Assembly: GCA_022648685.1 (NCBI GenBank)
Contig: JALCMW010000006.1
Location: 62,001 to 126,000, forward strand
Direction of reading: 5' to 3'
Source: Bacteroidales bacterium
Lineage (GTDB): Bacteria; Bacteroidota; Bacteroidia; Bacteroidales; UBA932
DNA length: 64,000 nt
This document shows positions 44,359 to 52,058 of this stretch, piece after piece. The position numbers and the translations under genes are program-made. How positions within the stretch are numbered: the first letter of the stretch is position 1; every line of letters begins with the position of its first letter. Below the pieces are notes generated by a model. It saw only the letters and a program-made list of their open reading frames with translations, had not been told where the DNA came from and searched no databases.

Positions 44359-45381
44359 ATGGCGGATATAATATTGGGAATAGAATCTTCTTGCGACGAT
44401 ACTTCTGCTGCCGTGATCAGGGACGGTTTCCTGCTGTCCAATGTGATCGCAAGCCAGGATGTCCACAAAGCTTACGGCGGAGTTGTTCCCGAGCTCGCTT
44501 CCCGGGCTCATGAACAGAATATAGTTCCTGTCGTCAGTCAGGCGCTTGACCGTGCAGAGGTGAAAGCTTCCGATCTGACTGCCATAGCTTTTACAAGGGG
44601 GCCCGGCCTTCTGGGATCCCTTCTTGTGGGGACCTCTTTCGCTAAAGCCATGAGCGTGGCTTTGAACATCCCGATAGTAATGGTGAATCATCTGCAGGGT
44701 CATATCCTTGCCGATTTCATCAAACAATACGGTAAGGAAAACAGGCATCCTGCTTTTCCTTATCTCTGTCTTCTCGTTTCCGGAGGAAATTCACAGATAG
44801 TGAAAGTGGACAGTCCTCTAGATTATGAGATACTTGGCCAGACCATAGACGATGCGGTAGGCGAGGCTTTTGACAAATGCTCAAAAATGATGGGGCTCGG
44901 TTATCCGGGCGGTCCTGTCATTGACAGATTGGCGAAATCAGGAAATCCTGAAAGGTTCAAATTTTCAAAGCCCCATGTTCCCGGACTGAATTATAGTTTC
45001 AGCGGGATAAAAACTTCCCTGCTTTATTTTGTAAGGGATGAAATTGCGAAGGATCCGGATTTCATGGAAAAGAATAAGGAAGATATATGCGCCGGTTTTC
45101 AGAAGGCATTGATCGATATCCTTTTGGATAAATTGATAATAGCCGCTGAAAATACAGGTATAAAAGAAATTACTATCGGTGGGGGTGTGTCCGCCAACAG
45201 CGGGCTGCGGAACCGTATAGAAAAAGAAGGTTCCGAACGTGGATGGAATACGTATCTTCCGGAATTCAAATTCACTACCGACAATGCGGCCATGATAGCG
45301 GTTGCCGGTTATTATCATTATCTTAACGGAGAGAGGACTCCGCTTGACATTGCTCCCGTTTCCCGCATTTCCGATTTTTAG
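44359..45381 (+). CDS. tsaD: tRNA N6-adenosine threonylcarbamoyltransferase
   Basis: 340 residues from the ATG at 44359 (MADIILGIESSCDDTSAAVI). It transfers threonylcarbamoyl to A37 of ANN-decoding tRNAs together with TsaB and TsaE. NHLQGHILADF holds the metal-binding HxxxH; LLVSGGNSQI and GGGVSANSGLRNRI are nucleotide-binding blocks. The frame continues upstream into the tamB promoter region but that part is not coding. A TATATTTG box lies at 44330-44337 without a well-spaced -33. Divergent from tamB. Confidence 0.95.
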   Translation: MADIILGIESSCDDTSAAVIRDGFLLSNVIASQDVHKAYGGVVPELASRAHEQNIVPVVSQALDRAEVKASDLTAIAFTRGPGLLGSLLVGTSFAKAMSVALNIPIVMVNHLQGHILADFIKQYGKENRHPAFPYLCLLVSGGNSQIVKVDSPLDYEILGQTIDDAVGEAFDKCSKMMGLGYPGGPVIDRLAKSGNPERFKFSKPHVPGLNYSFSGIKTSLLYFVRDEIAKDPDFMEKNKEDICAGFQKALIDILLDKLIIAAENTGIKEITIGGGVSANSGLRNRIEKEGSERGWNTYLPEFKFTTDNAAMIAVAGYYHYLNGERTPLDIAPVSRISDF

Positions 45382-45387
45382 ATTATT

Positions 45388-47025
45388 ATGAAAGAATTCG
45401 AAATAGATTGTCCTGTCGGGCTTGATCTTTACCCCGACCGTGTGAGAGTTGCCGCTGCCGAAGAGTTGCGTCTTCGTGGAAATGCAGTGATCAATGTGAT
45501 AGATCCTACCAAATCATATCAGCCTCTTTATCCCAATGCGGATGTCGATTGCGTGATAGTTCATCGTTCGATTGATGCAAGGGGGGATGTGGTTTACCGA
45601 TACAGGATAGAAGCTTTCAGAAACTCCTATGAGCATTATGAACCTTATTCCCTTCCGGAATATAAGGATGTATCGGCTTCGGAGCCTGTGATTGTAATCG
45701 GAGCCGGCCCTGCCGGAATGTTCGCTGCTCTCAAACTATTGACTTTGGGGCTTAAGCCGGTGATTCTGGAAAGGGGCAAGGACGTCCACCGCCGCAAATA
45801 TGATATGGCTCAGCTTTCAAGGAAGGGAATAGTAAATCCGGATTCCAATTATTGTTGCGGGGAAGGAGGAGCCGGGACTTTCTCTGACGGGAAGTTATAT
45901 ACGCGTTCTTCGAAAAGGGGTGATATTAATGAAGTCCTGTATCAGTTCGTCGCTTTCGGTGCGAATCCTTCGATTCTCATAGATGCCCATCCCCATATAG
46001 GGACCGACAGGCTTCCAAGGGTTGTCGAGAATATTAGGAATTGTATAATAGAGCATGGCGGCGAATATCATTTTGATTCCAAAGTTACCGATATAGAGAA
46101 ATTGCAGGATGGTTCGTTTTCAGTAAAAGTCTTGTCTACGGATCCCGAAGGAGGAAAATCCGAGAATGTTTATTCCGCTGGGAAAGTGATCCTGGCTACA
46201 GGACATTCGGCAAGGGACATTTATGAAATGTTCGATTCCAAGAAATGGAGTCTGGCGGTCAAAGGGTTCGCCATGGGTGTCAGGGTGGAGCATCCCCAGT
46301 CAAGGATTAACAGTATAAGGTATCACGGCCAATACGAAAAGGGAATGCCGGCCGCAGAGTATTCTTTCGTGAATCAGACAGACGAAAGAGGTGTGTTTTC
46401 ATTCTGCATGTGTCCTGGCGGAATCATTGTGCCTTCTTCTACGGAATCCGGTACCGTGGTTCTAAACGGTATGTCCAATTCTGCTCGTAGCTCCAAATGG
46501 GCCAACGCAGGTGTCGTGGTTTCGATCGAACCGGAGGATGCACCAGAAGAATACAAAAAATACGGAGCTTTCTCGCTTTTGAATTTCCAGCGCGATCTGG
46601 AAAGGAAAATGTATGAATTCGCTTCTTCCCGTTCTGACAATCCGATGGCGGCTCCCGCACAGAGGATGATTGATTTCTGCAACGGTGTCGTTTCCGATGA
46701 TCTTCCGGAAACCTCTTATCGTCCGGGAGTCGTTTCCGCTCCTTTGCACGACCTTCTTCCCGATATGATAGCAAAACGTCTGCAAAAAGTTTTTCCTGAC
46801 GTGAAAGCCCATAAGATGGGGGGGTATTTTACGAATGACGCCCTTCTTCTCGGAGTGGAATCCAGGACTTCTTCACCGGTCAGGATTCTGAGGGACAAGG
46901 ATTCATATGAAGCTGTCGATGTTCCCGGACTGTACCCTTGCGGTGAGGGTGCGGGATATTCCGGAGGAATCGTTTCTTCTGCAATAGACGGAATAAACTG
47001 TGCCGTAGCTGCCTCTAAGGATTAG
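45388..47025 (+). CDS. FAD-dependent dehydrogenase (COG2509 type)
   Basis: 545 residues. A Rossmann dinucleotide motif, VIVIGAGPAGMFAALKL, stands at about residue 101, after an N-terminal domain of 90 residues typical of this COG2509 family. CCGEGGAGTFSDGKLYTRS is the family signature, with ILATGHSARDIYEMF and CGEGAGYSGGIVSSAIDG at the end as the FAD-binding C-terminal block. The reaction is unknown; the family is described only as uncharacterised FAD-dependent dehydrogenases. It starts 6 bases after tsaD. Confidence 0.85.
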   Translation: MKEFEIDCPVGLDLYPDRVRVAAAEELRLRGNAVINVIDPTKSYQPLYPNADVDCVIVHRSIDARGDVVYRYRIEAFRNSYEHYEPYSLPEYKDVSASEPVIVIGAGPAGMFAALKLLTLGLKPVILERGKDVHRRKYDMAQLSRKGIVNPDSNYCCGEGGAGTFSDGKLYTRSSKRGDINEVLYQFVAFGANPSILIDAHPHIGTDRLPRVVENIRNCIIEHGGEYHFDSKVTDIEKLQDGSFSVKVLSTDPEGGKSENVYSAGKVILATGHSARDIYEMFDSKKWSLAVKGFAMGVRVEHPQSRINSIRYHGQYEKGMPAAEYSFVNQTDERGVFSFCMCPGGIIVPSSTESGTVVLNGMSNSARSSKWANAGVVVSIEPEDAPEEYKKYGAFSLLNFQRDLERKMYEFASSRSDNPMAAPAQRMIDFCNGVVSDDLPETSYRPGVVSAPLHDLLPDMIAKRLQKVFPDVKAHKMGGYFTNDALLLGVESRTSSPVRILRDKDSYEAVDVPGLYPCGEGAGYSGGIVSSAIDGINCAVAASKD

Positions 47026-47171
47026 CGGAATCGATCAGGTGGAAGTCCCTGAATGTGTTTAGCAGTGAAGAGTTGTAATACGGTTAGTAAGATTGTACCT
47101 GAATACTCTTAGCCGTGAAGTTTTAGAATAGTGATAGGCGTAATATCAGGATACAAAAGTATACGAAAAAA

Positions 47172-47268
47172 GGGTAAGCTTAATACATCGCACCGCTACA
47201 ACCTTCTACCCTTGCTGCCTTCCGGCCCTGGGGGAATTTAAAGGGAGCTGATCGTGTATGACTTACCC
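47172..47268 (-). ncRNA. ffs: Signal recognition particle RNA (4.5S)
   Basis: On the minus strand the sequence contains CAGGGCCGGAAGGCAGCAAG, the universally conserved SRP RNA apical loop that binds Ffh. The ends GGGTAAGT and GCTTACCC pair to close the hairpin, and the 3' strand runs into TTTTTT, a built-in terminator. A near-perfect promoter precedes it. Length about 97 bases, usual for the small bacterial SRP RNA. Confidence 0.93.
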
Positions 47269-47272
47269 GCAG

Positions 47273-47303
47273 CAAATATAATATTTTTTGGCCGATAGCC
47301 AAA
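47273..47303 (-). promoter_or_regulatory. Promoter of ffs
   Basis: Minus strand TTTG (47300-47303), 19 bases, TATATTTG (47273-47280). Transcription starts about 5 bases on, at the GGGTAAG end of the SRP RNA. Confidence 0.8.
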
Positions 47304-47309
47304 ATTTTT

Positions 47310-47795
47310 CTATGCTTCTTTTCTCAGGCTGTCGAAAATCAGAGGCAGGATGTCTTCCACTTTTCTGAATTTCCAGATTTTCTTTTTCCCTATCATAAGT
47401 ACGCCCATCGGTTTCCCTCCTTTTTTCTGGTATTCCGCCATTACCTGCCTGCAGGCACCGCATGGTGTCACGGGATAATCTTCCATTACTCCGTTTTTGC
47501 CTCCGGTTATCGCTATCTCTTCCATACTTTCTTCAGGGTATTCGGCACTGGCATAGAACATTGCCGTCCTTTCGGCACAAAGTCCCGAAGGAAAAGCTTC
47601 GTTTTCCTGATTTGCACCGGTGATTATTTTGCCGTTTGAAAGCCGTATTGCGGCCCCGACATTGAAGTTTGAGAAAGGGGCATATGCTCTTTTCAAAGCC
47701 TCTATGGCCGCTTCCGCAAGCCGTCTGTCTTCCGGTTTGAGTTCCCCCAAGGAGGTGTATTCAATGAAATTTATTTTTATTTCCTTATCAGTCAT
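47310..47795 (-). CDS. cdd: Cytidine deaminase
   Basis: 161 residues from the ATG at 47795 (MTDKEIKINFIEYTS). It deaminates cytidine and deoxycytidine in pyrimidine salvage. RAYAPFSNFNVGAAIRL and NQENEAFPSGLCAERTAMFY (catalytic Glu, first zinc Cys) and TPCGACRQVMAEY (other two zinc Cys) are the complete active site. The C-terminal region is that of the small homotetrameric type. The start was set by the family N-terminus; the upstream in-frame part overlaps the promoter. Confidence 0.95.
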   Translation of the reverse strand: MTDKEIKINFIEYTSLGELKPEDRRLAEAAIEALKRAYAPFSNFNVGAAIRLSNGKIITGANQENEAFPSGLCAERTAMFYASAEYPEESMEEIAITGGKNGVMEDYPVTPCGACRQVMAEYQKKGGKPMGVLMIGKKKIWKFRKVEDILPLIFDSLRKEA

Positions 47796-47818
47796 ATAAT
47801 TATATGCGTTAGATTCTG

Positions 47819-47849
47819 TAAATATAACAACTTTGCGATTATCGGCAAA
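47819..47849 (-). promoter_or_regulatory. Promoter of cdd
   Basis: Minus strand TTTG (47846-47849), 19 bases, TATATTTA (47819-47826), one mismatch from consensus at the last base. Confidence 0.65.
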
Positions 47850-48009
47850 ATTAATGCTTTTTTGTAATGTGTCAGGTACAAAATCAGGGGTGCGGTACAA
47901 ATTGATTCCTCTTTTACACCCCTATGGTATAGATTCATTATACCGGTGTCTTCCATAGTACATCTTTCTTCCATTTCCTTTCCTTTTGTTTGTCCAACTT
48001 TTGGGGTGC

Positions 48010-48230
48010 GCTCCACATCTGGACAGAGAGGGCTGGCCATGCTTACTATTAGCTAAATGGTTAATAGTAAGCTACTTGATTCTTTTACTCCATGGCCTGC
48101 CCCCCTCAAAATACCCGAGCTGTCCAGGCTTGCTAAAGGACAATGTGCTGATACATAACTATTTAAGTCAAATTATCCATGGCCTGCCCCCCCCCAAAAA
48201 AAAAAATACCCGACCTGTCCATGCTTAGAT
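48010..48230. repeat. Imperfect tandem repeats, period about 87 bases, with homopolymer runs
   Basis: CCATGGCCTGCCCCCC occurs at 48090 and 48177, each followed by A-rich DNA and then ATACCCGA, CTGTCCA and GCTT. A third, more decayed copy (GGCTGGCCATGCTTA) ends at about 48045, exactly 87 bases before the matching part of the second. The last copy contains nine C (48187-48195) followed by eleven A (48196-48206). Between copies one and two there is a perfect 10-pair inverted repeat CTTACTATTA/TAATAGTAAG (48042-48071). Confidence 0.65.
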
Positions 48231-48888
48231 GTGGTCAATATGTTTATATATAATTAATTAAGTGATTGGTATCATGGCCGTCTCCGGTATTTTTCAATGA
48301 AAAAGACAAAATATTATTAAGGACAAGGAAATGCTGTGGTTTCCTGATTTTAATTGTGTCTTTGAAGTGTTGTCTTGCAAGAGTCGGAAAATTCAATGAA
48401 AAAAAGAATATGATATGATTCGTGGTTACTTGCTAAATATCCTTAATAATAAGAAGCTATTTTGTAAATAATCGTTCTATTATTTGCAAATATAATAATA
48501 AATTATAAATAACAAGCGAAATGTGATAAAATATTTGAGTAAATGATGAATATACCGTTTTTCTTCTCTTCATTTTCCGGATTGATAAAAGCTTAAAATG
48601 ATATACAAATAATGGAACGTTTAAAAAAAATATTAACCTTAAACGATACAATAGCCAATTCATATTAATGAGAAGCTGCATAATAACCTGATAACATCCA
48701 TTCGAGAATGTATTTTGAAGAGCTGTGAAAATGTTGTGGAATCAGAAGGAATCATATCGGAGGAGGAAAGGATTTGATTAAAGGCTTCAATGCATAAGCA
48801 AATTTTCATATCAGTGTCGGCCCACTAAATGTTTCTGTTGTGGAATTATTTATAAATCAGATAATTAACGTTTAATAAATTTGCAATC

Positions 48889-49026
48889 ATGAAAAAAAAT
48901 GAAGAAAGTTTTAATGCTTACAAAACCCCGGAGATCGAAGAAGTCGAAGTTTCCGGAACATCACCGTTATTGACCGGAAGTACTGAACCTGACAGTGTAT
49001 ATACCTATGGAGGGGATGCCTGGTAG
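48889..49026 (+). CDS. Small peptide of the Bacteroidota YxxPxxExVxV type, function unknown
   Basis: A 45-residue frame beginning MKKNEESFNAYKTPEIEEVE and ending YTYGGDAW. It lacks a signal peptide. The N-terminal half (YKTPEIEEVEVSGTSPLLTG) resembles a loose class of 40-75-residue Bacteroidota proteins that share a Tyr-x-x-Pro-x-x-Glu-x-Val core, a short Leu-Leu-x-Gly/Ser segment and a Gly- or Asp-rich, often aromatic end. Some of these look like peptide natural product precursors, but no modifying enzyme is encoded nearby. A TAAATTTG box ends 5 bases before the ATG, as at two other genes here. It lies about 180 bases upstream of the large lipoprotein gene on the same strand. Confidence 0.6.
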   Translation: MKKNEESFNAYKTPEIEEVEVSGTSPLLTGSTEPDSVYTYGGDAW

Positions 49027-49105
49027 GTTATCTTAAAACCGGGATGAGAGTTCTTATCGGAATCCAAACAGGTTACGGAGTTATTTGGCGCTTGTCTGGA
49101 GAGTT

Positions 49106-49174
49106 ATGAATGAATCTCCCGGTTGCTACCATGGCTTCAACGGAAAAGCGGCATGGCAGGAATTAATAAAGTAA
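49106..49174 (+). CDS. Very short open frame, uncertain
   Basis: A 22-residue frame (MNESPGCYHGFNGKAAWQEL and two more) ends 28 bases before the lipoprotein start. The same frame is open back to 49037 and reads as ordinary protein (RLRSYLALVWRVMNESPG), so it may be the remnant of a longer gene, a second small peptide, or chance. Confidence 0.25.
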   Translation: MNESPGCYHGFNGKAAWQELIK

Positions 49175-49202
49175 GTCAATGAACCTGATAAATAAACAAA
49201 GA

Positions 49203-51227
49203 ATGAAAAGAATAGCAATTTGTGCTTTGGCCGTATTTTGTGCGGCAAGCATGATTTCATGTAATAAAGAGACGGAGAGTGTTCAAAAGGAGCAGAATGC
49301 CGGAAAGGGAAAATACACCTTGACGGAGATCACTGCGACGAACGACAATGAGGTGACCAAGACAAATCTGGAGAGCAATAAGACGAAAGTCGATTGGAGG
49401 ACAGGGGACAGGATTGCCGTGGTCAATACGGTTACGAATACGATATTCCAATATGTGCTGAGCGGGGGCAACGGGACGTCTGTAGGCCGGTTCACGGCAG
49501 TGTGGGGTGCTGCGACATACGATGATGTGAGCGATCTGGTTGCCGTTTATCCTGCAATGGCGGTTACTGTGTCGGAAGGTGTCATCAAATCAGGTGTGAA
49601 TGAGTCATACAGTGCTGCCGCGCGGACTAGTCATGGTATCGTGTCATGGACGAGCGATTCCACATGTGCTTTTTCGAACAACGACATCAAGGTATCTTAT
49701 AGAGCATCAGGTTATACCAGCGGGAATTCTGGAGCAAAGATCAATTTCAAGTTCAAGGAGCTGGGGACATGGTGCCGGTTCGTAATCGATCTTAGCGGAG
49801 TAGCGTATGAAGGGGAGAAGGCGTTGTCAGTAAGCGTGACTACAACGGGGGGAACGAGGGGCCTTTCCGGAAAGGTGACGATCAGCGGAGCGGGGAGCGA
49901 GAGTCCTGCTTTGGTGGAAGGCGATTCTACGTCGGTAAACTGGACGTTCTCTGAACCGGTAGCCATGTCGTCTGCATTTACAAAGTCGATGATGCTGTTG
50001 CCTTGTGTAAGTGCAAGCGATATGTTGAAGATAACGGTAGAAAGCACGATGCGAACGTTTACGTTCTATGCTAAGCCTAATCAATCGTTCTCGGGAGGGG
50101 AGGTGTTGAGATTCCCGATAACTGCGGGGAGCAACTTCACTGAAGGCAGTGCGGAGACGGACAAGGAATATACGGTCAAGTCGAAAACGTCAAATTGCTA
50201 TATCGTGTCACCGGGCAAGATCCTTACGATACCTGTTACGGTCAAAGGCAACGGAAGATCGGTAGCAGGGACGGGAATAAGTACACGTGTCAGCCCTGCA
50301 TCGGTAGGGATCGTTTGGGAGACGGCGGCAGATCTGATCTCTCTCGGTACCTTAAGCGACGAACACGTAGCCGTGACTGCCGGAAGCAATGTGGGAAATG
50401 CAGTGATAGCGGCATATAGTGGCGCGAATCAGAGCGGTACAATCCTGTGGAGCTGGCATATATGGGTGACGGATTATGACCCGGATAACGGTGGCAAGAC
50501 TTACAGCGTTACCAATAAGGGAAATCCTGCATGTACTTATGTGTTTATGGACAGGAACCTGGGAGCGACTTCCACGATGGCCGGGAATGACGGGACTATC
50601 GGTCTTCAATATCAATGGGGCAGGAAGGATCCGTTCACCGGATCATCGTCGATCAGTTCCGATACCGAGATAACCGTATATAACGGTGGTGGAACCGAAT
50701 TTAAATTGGCAGACAGAGAACAGATGGTAAGTGCTTCGAAAAATCTTTCATATTCGATAGAGAATCCGGAAGTTTTCTATAAAACGAAAGAAGGCGGTGA
50801 AGATGATTGGTATACGGTTACAAACAGCAGTAGTTCTCAGAACGGCTCCCTTTGGGGCGGATCGGATTTGGCAACTCCGGGGGAAAAGACGATCTTCGAT
50901 CCTTGTCCGACAGGATGGCGTGTGCCTGCCTGGAGTGGAAGCCAATCGCCATGGAGTACATTCACTACAAGCAATTTTAAATGGAGCGCCAATAATTATG
51001 GCGGGATATATAGCGGCTCATACTATCCGGCTGCCGGAGCTCGCGATCGCCGCGGTGGCGACCTTTACGGCACTGGCTCAGACGGTTCCTACTGGTCGGC
51101 TTCGCCTTATTTGAGCAAAGGGTACAGCCTGTACTTCAACAATGGCGGCCTGCTCGGCACTTTCGTAATTCAGTCAAATTACATCGACCGTGCTCTCGGC
51201 TTTCCGGTTCGGTGCGTGAAGGAGTAA
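49203..51227 (+). CDS. Fimbrillin-like lipoprotein with C-terminal FISUMP domain; candidate DGR target protein
   Basis: 674 residues from the ATG at 49203 (signal MKRIAICALAVFCAASMISC, lipid Cys 20); an ATG at 49179 is also in frame. Residues about 38-310 resemble fimbrillin/Mfa-like proteins (TKVDWRTGDRIAVVN, DLVAVYPAM). Residues about 315-420 look Ig-like. Residues about 440-674 form a Fib_succ_major domain of C-type lectin fold: VFMDRNLGATSTMAGNDG, LQYQWGRKDPFTG, DPCPTGWRVPAW, DGSYWSASPY and GFPVRCVKE. The 3' end (51039-51200) has runs of NNC/NNT codons and locally raised GC, as expected for adenine-directed mutagenesis of AAC/AAT codons in a diversity-generating retroelement. Codons are G-richer than in the neighbours. 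No reverse transcriptase is encoded in the window. Confidence 0.75.
   Translation: MKRIAICALAVFCAASMISCNKETESVQKEQNAGKGKYTLTEITATNDNEVTKTNLESNKTKVDWRTGDRIAVVNTVTNTIFQYVLSGGNGTSVGRFTAVWGAATYDDVSDLVAVYPAMAVTVSEGVIKSGVNESYSAAARTSHGIVSWTSDSTCAFSNNDIKVSYRASGYTSGNSGAKINFKFKELGTWCRFVIDLSGVAYEGEKALSVSVTTTGGTRGLSGKVTISGAGSESPALVEGDSTSVNWTFSEPVAMSSAFTKSMMLLPCVSASDMLKITVESTMRTFTFYAKPNQSFSGGEVLRFPITAGSNFTEGSAETDKEYTVKSKTSNCYIVSPGKILTIPVTVKGNGRSVAGTGISTRVSPASVGIVWETAADLISLGTLSDEHVAVTAGSNVGNAVIAAYSGANQSGTILWSWHIWVTDYDPDNGGKTYSVTNKGNPACTYVFMDRNLGATSTMAGNDGTIGLQYQWGRKDPFTGSSSISSDTEITVYNGGGTEFKLADREQMVSASKNLSYSIENPEVFYKTKEGGEDDWYTVTNSSSSQNGSLWGGSDLATPGEKTIFDPCPTGWRVPAWSGSQSPWSTFTTSNFKWSANNYGGIYSGSYYPAAGARDRRGGDLYGTGSDGSYWSASPYLSKGYSLYFNNGGLLGTFVIQSNYIDRALGFPVRCVKE
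51039..51200 (+). other. Candidate DGR variable region
   Basis: Thirteen codons in a row from 51039 end in C or T (encoding ARDRRGGDLYGTG), and a nine-codon run of the same kind (NYIDRALGF) lies at the far end, around the conserved WSAS motif. This is the footprint expected if a template with many AAC/AAT codons was copied with random substitution of A. The template repeat was not found in the window. Confidence 0.5.
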
Positions 51228-51261
51228 TTATCTTTTAAGAAAATATAATTTCGCATTATCT

Positions 51262-51302
51262 AAGGCGGAGGGTTGAACTGCATTTCAATTCCCCGCCTTT
51301 TG
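51262..51302 (+). terminator. Terminator after the FISUMP lipoprotein gene
   Basis: AAGGCGG at 51262-51268 pairs with CCGCC and following T residues at 51293-51302, with an inner TTGAA/TTCAA stem and one bulge, ending in five T. Confidence 0.75.
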
Positions 51303-51395
51303 ACCAGGTAAAGGATTGCCGTCGGTTATAGGTCTTTTATTAAGTACGTGCCTGTCATTAACCAGGTGCCCTGCCATTAAATATATGTCAGCCGG

Positions 51396-51426
51396 TTTGA
51401 GGAAAGCCTGCGATTGAGTATATTTG
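51396..51426 (+). promoter_or_regulatory. Promoter of the glycosylase-fold gene
   Basis: TTTG at 51396-51399, 19 bases, TATATTTG at 51419-51426. The ATG follows only 5 bases later, so the message is predicted to be leaderless or nearly so. Confidence 0.75.
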
Positions 51427-51431
51427 CTTCC

Positions 51432-52013
51432 ATGTTGATTGAAAAACATCCTTTCGCGCCATTTTTGCCCGCAGAGGCAAAACTTCTTTTGCTTGGCACT
51501 TTTCCGGCCAAACCCGTACGTTGGAGTATGGATTTTTATTATCCCAATTTCATGAATGATATGTGGAGGATAATGGGATTCCTTTTTTATGACGACAAGA
51601 ACAGGTTTTCGATTTATGACGGAGCTAAAGGCCGTTTTGATAAATCTTCCATAATGGAATTCTGCCGGGAGAAGGGGATTGCAGTTTCCGATACTGCGAG
51701 TGAAATACGCCGTCTCAGAGATAATGCTTCCGATCAGTTCCTGGAAGTTGTCAAGCCTGCCGATATCATCGGGTATCTTTCCGGGTTGCCGGATTGCAAG
51801 GCTTTGGTTGCAACAGGTACAAAGGCAGCAAAAGTGATTTCCGATGGATTCGGCTTCGGTCTGCCGGCTTCCGGTTGTTCCCTTCCTGTGAAATTGGATG
51901 GCAGGACGTATGAATTTTTCCGTATGCCGTCGACTTCAAGGGCTTATCCCTTGTCTTTCGAGAAAAAAGCTGAAGCGTACGGGAATATGTTCCGATCTCT
52001 GAAAATGCTGTAA
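51432..52013 (+). CDS. Uracil-DNA glycosylase family protein (Mug-like)
   Basis: 193 residues from the ATG at 51432. KLLLLGTFPAKPVRWSMDFY followed by YPNFMNDMWRIMGF matches the Bacteroidota branch of the uracil-DNA glycosylase superfamily, with GTFP as the motif 1 region (GSFPG in others). The C-terminal RMPSTSRAYPLSFEKKAEAY provides the SPS-like motif 2 (here MPSTS). It would remove uracil or mismatched bases from DNA; the lesion is not known. The upstream frame from 51414 would need a TTG start inside the -7 box and was rejected. Confidence 0.82.
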   Translation: MLIEKHPFAPFLPAEAKLLLLGTFPAKPVRWSMDFYYPNFMNDMWRIMGFLFYDDKNRFSIYDGAKGRFDKSSIMEFCREKGIAVSDTASEIRRLRDNASDQFLEVVKPADIIGYLSGLPDCKALVATGTKAAKVISDGFGFGLPASGCSLPVKLDGRTYEFFRMPSTSRAYPLSFEKKAEAYGNMFRSLKML

Positions 52014-52058
52014 ATTTGCATGCTTACTAATTGATATTAATTGTAAATTTGCAATCTT

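Larger units (their letters stand above)
47796..48888. other. 1.1-kb AT-rich intergenic region with repeats
   Basis: No gene was found here. It holds the cdd promoter (47819-47849), a stem-loop at 47916-47949 (ACACC and GGTATA with TATACC and GGTGT), the imperfect repeats at 48010-48230, and then about 650 bases of very AT-rich DNA. Short frames in that last stretch (for example 48457-48681, minus) are Ile/Leu/Tyr-rich by base composition and are not supported. Confidence 0.7.

Noticed and set aside
47026..47170. Possible gene or repeat downstream of the FAD dehydrogenase
   Set aside because: Loose similarity between two short segments (AGCAGTGAAGAGTT and AGCCGTGAAGTTTT) but no coding frame and no stable structure.
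48457..48681. 74-codon minus-strand frame in AT-rich DNA
   Set aside because: Rich in Leu, Ile, Phe, Tyr and Lys as expected from AT content; no start signal and no domain.
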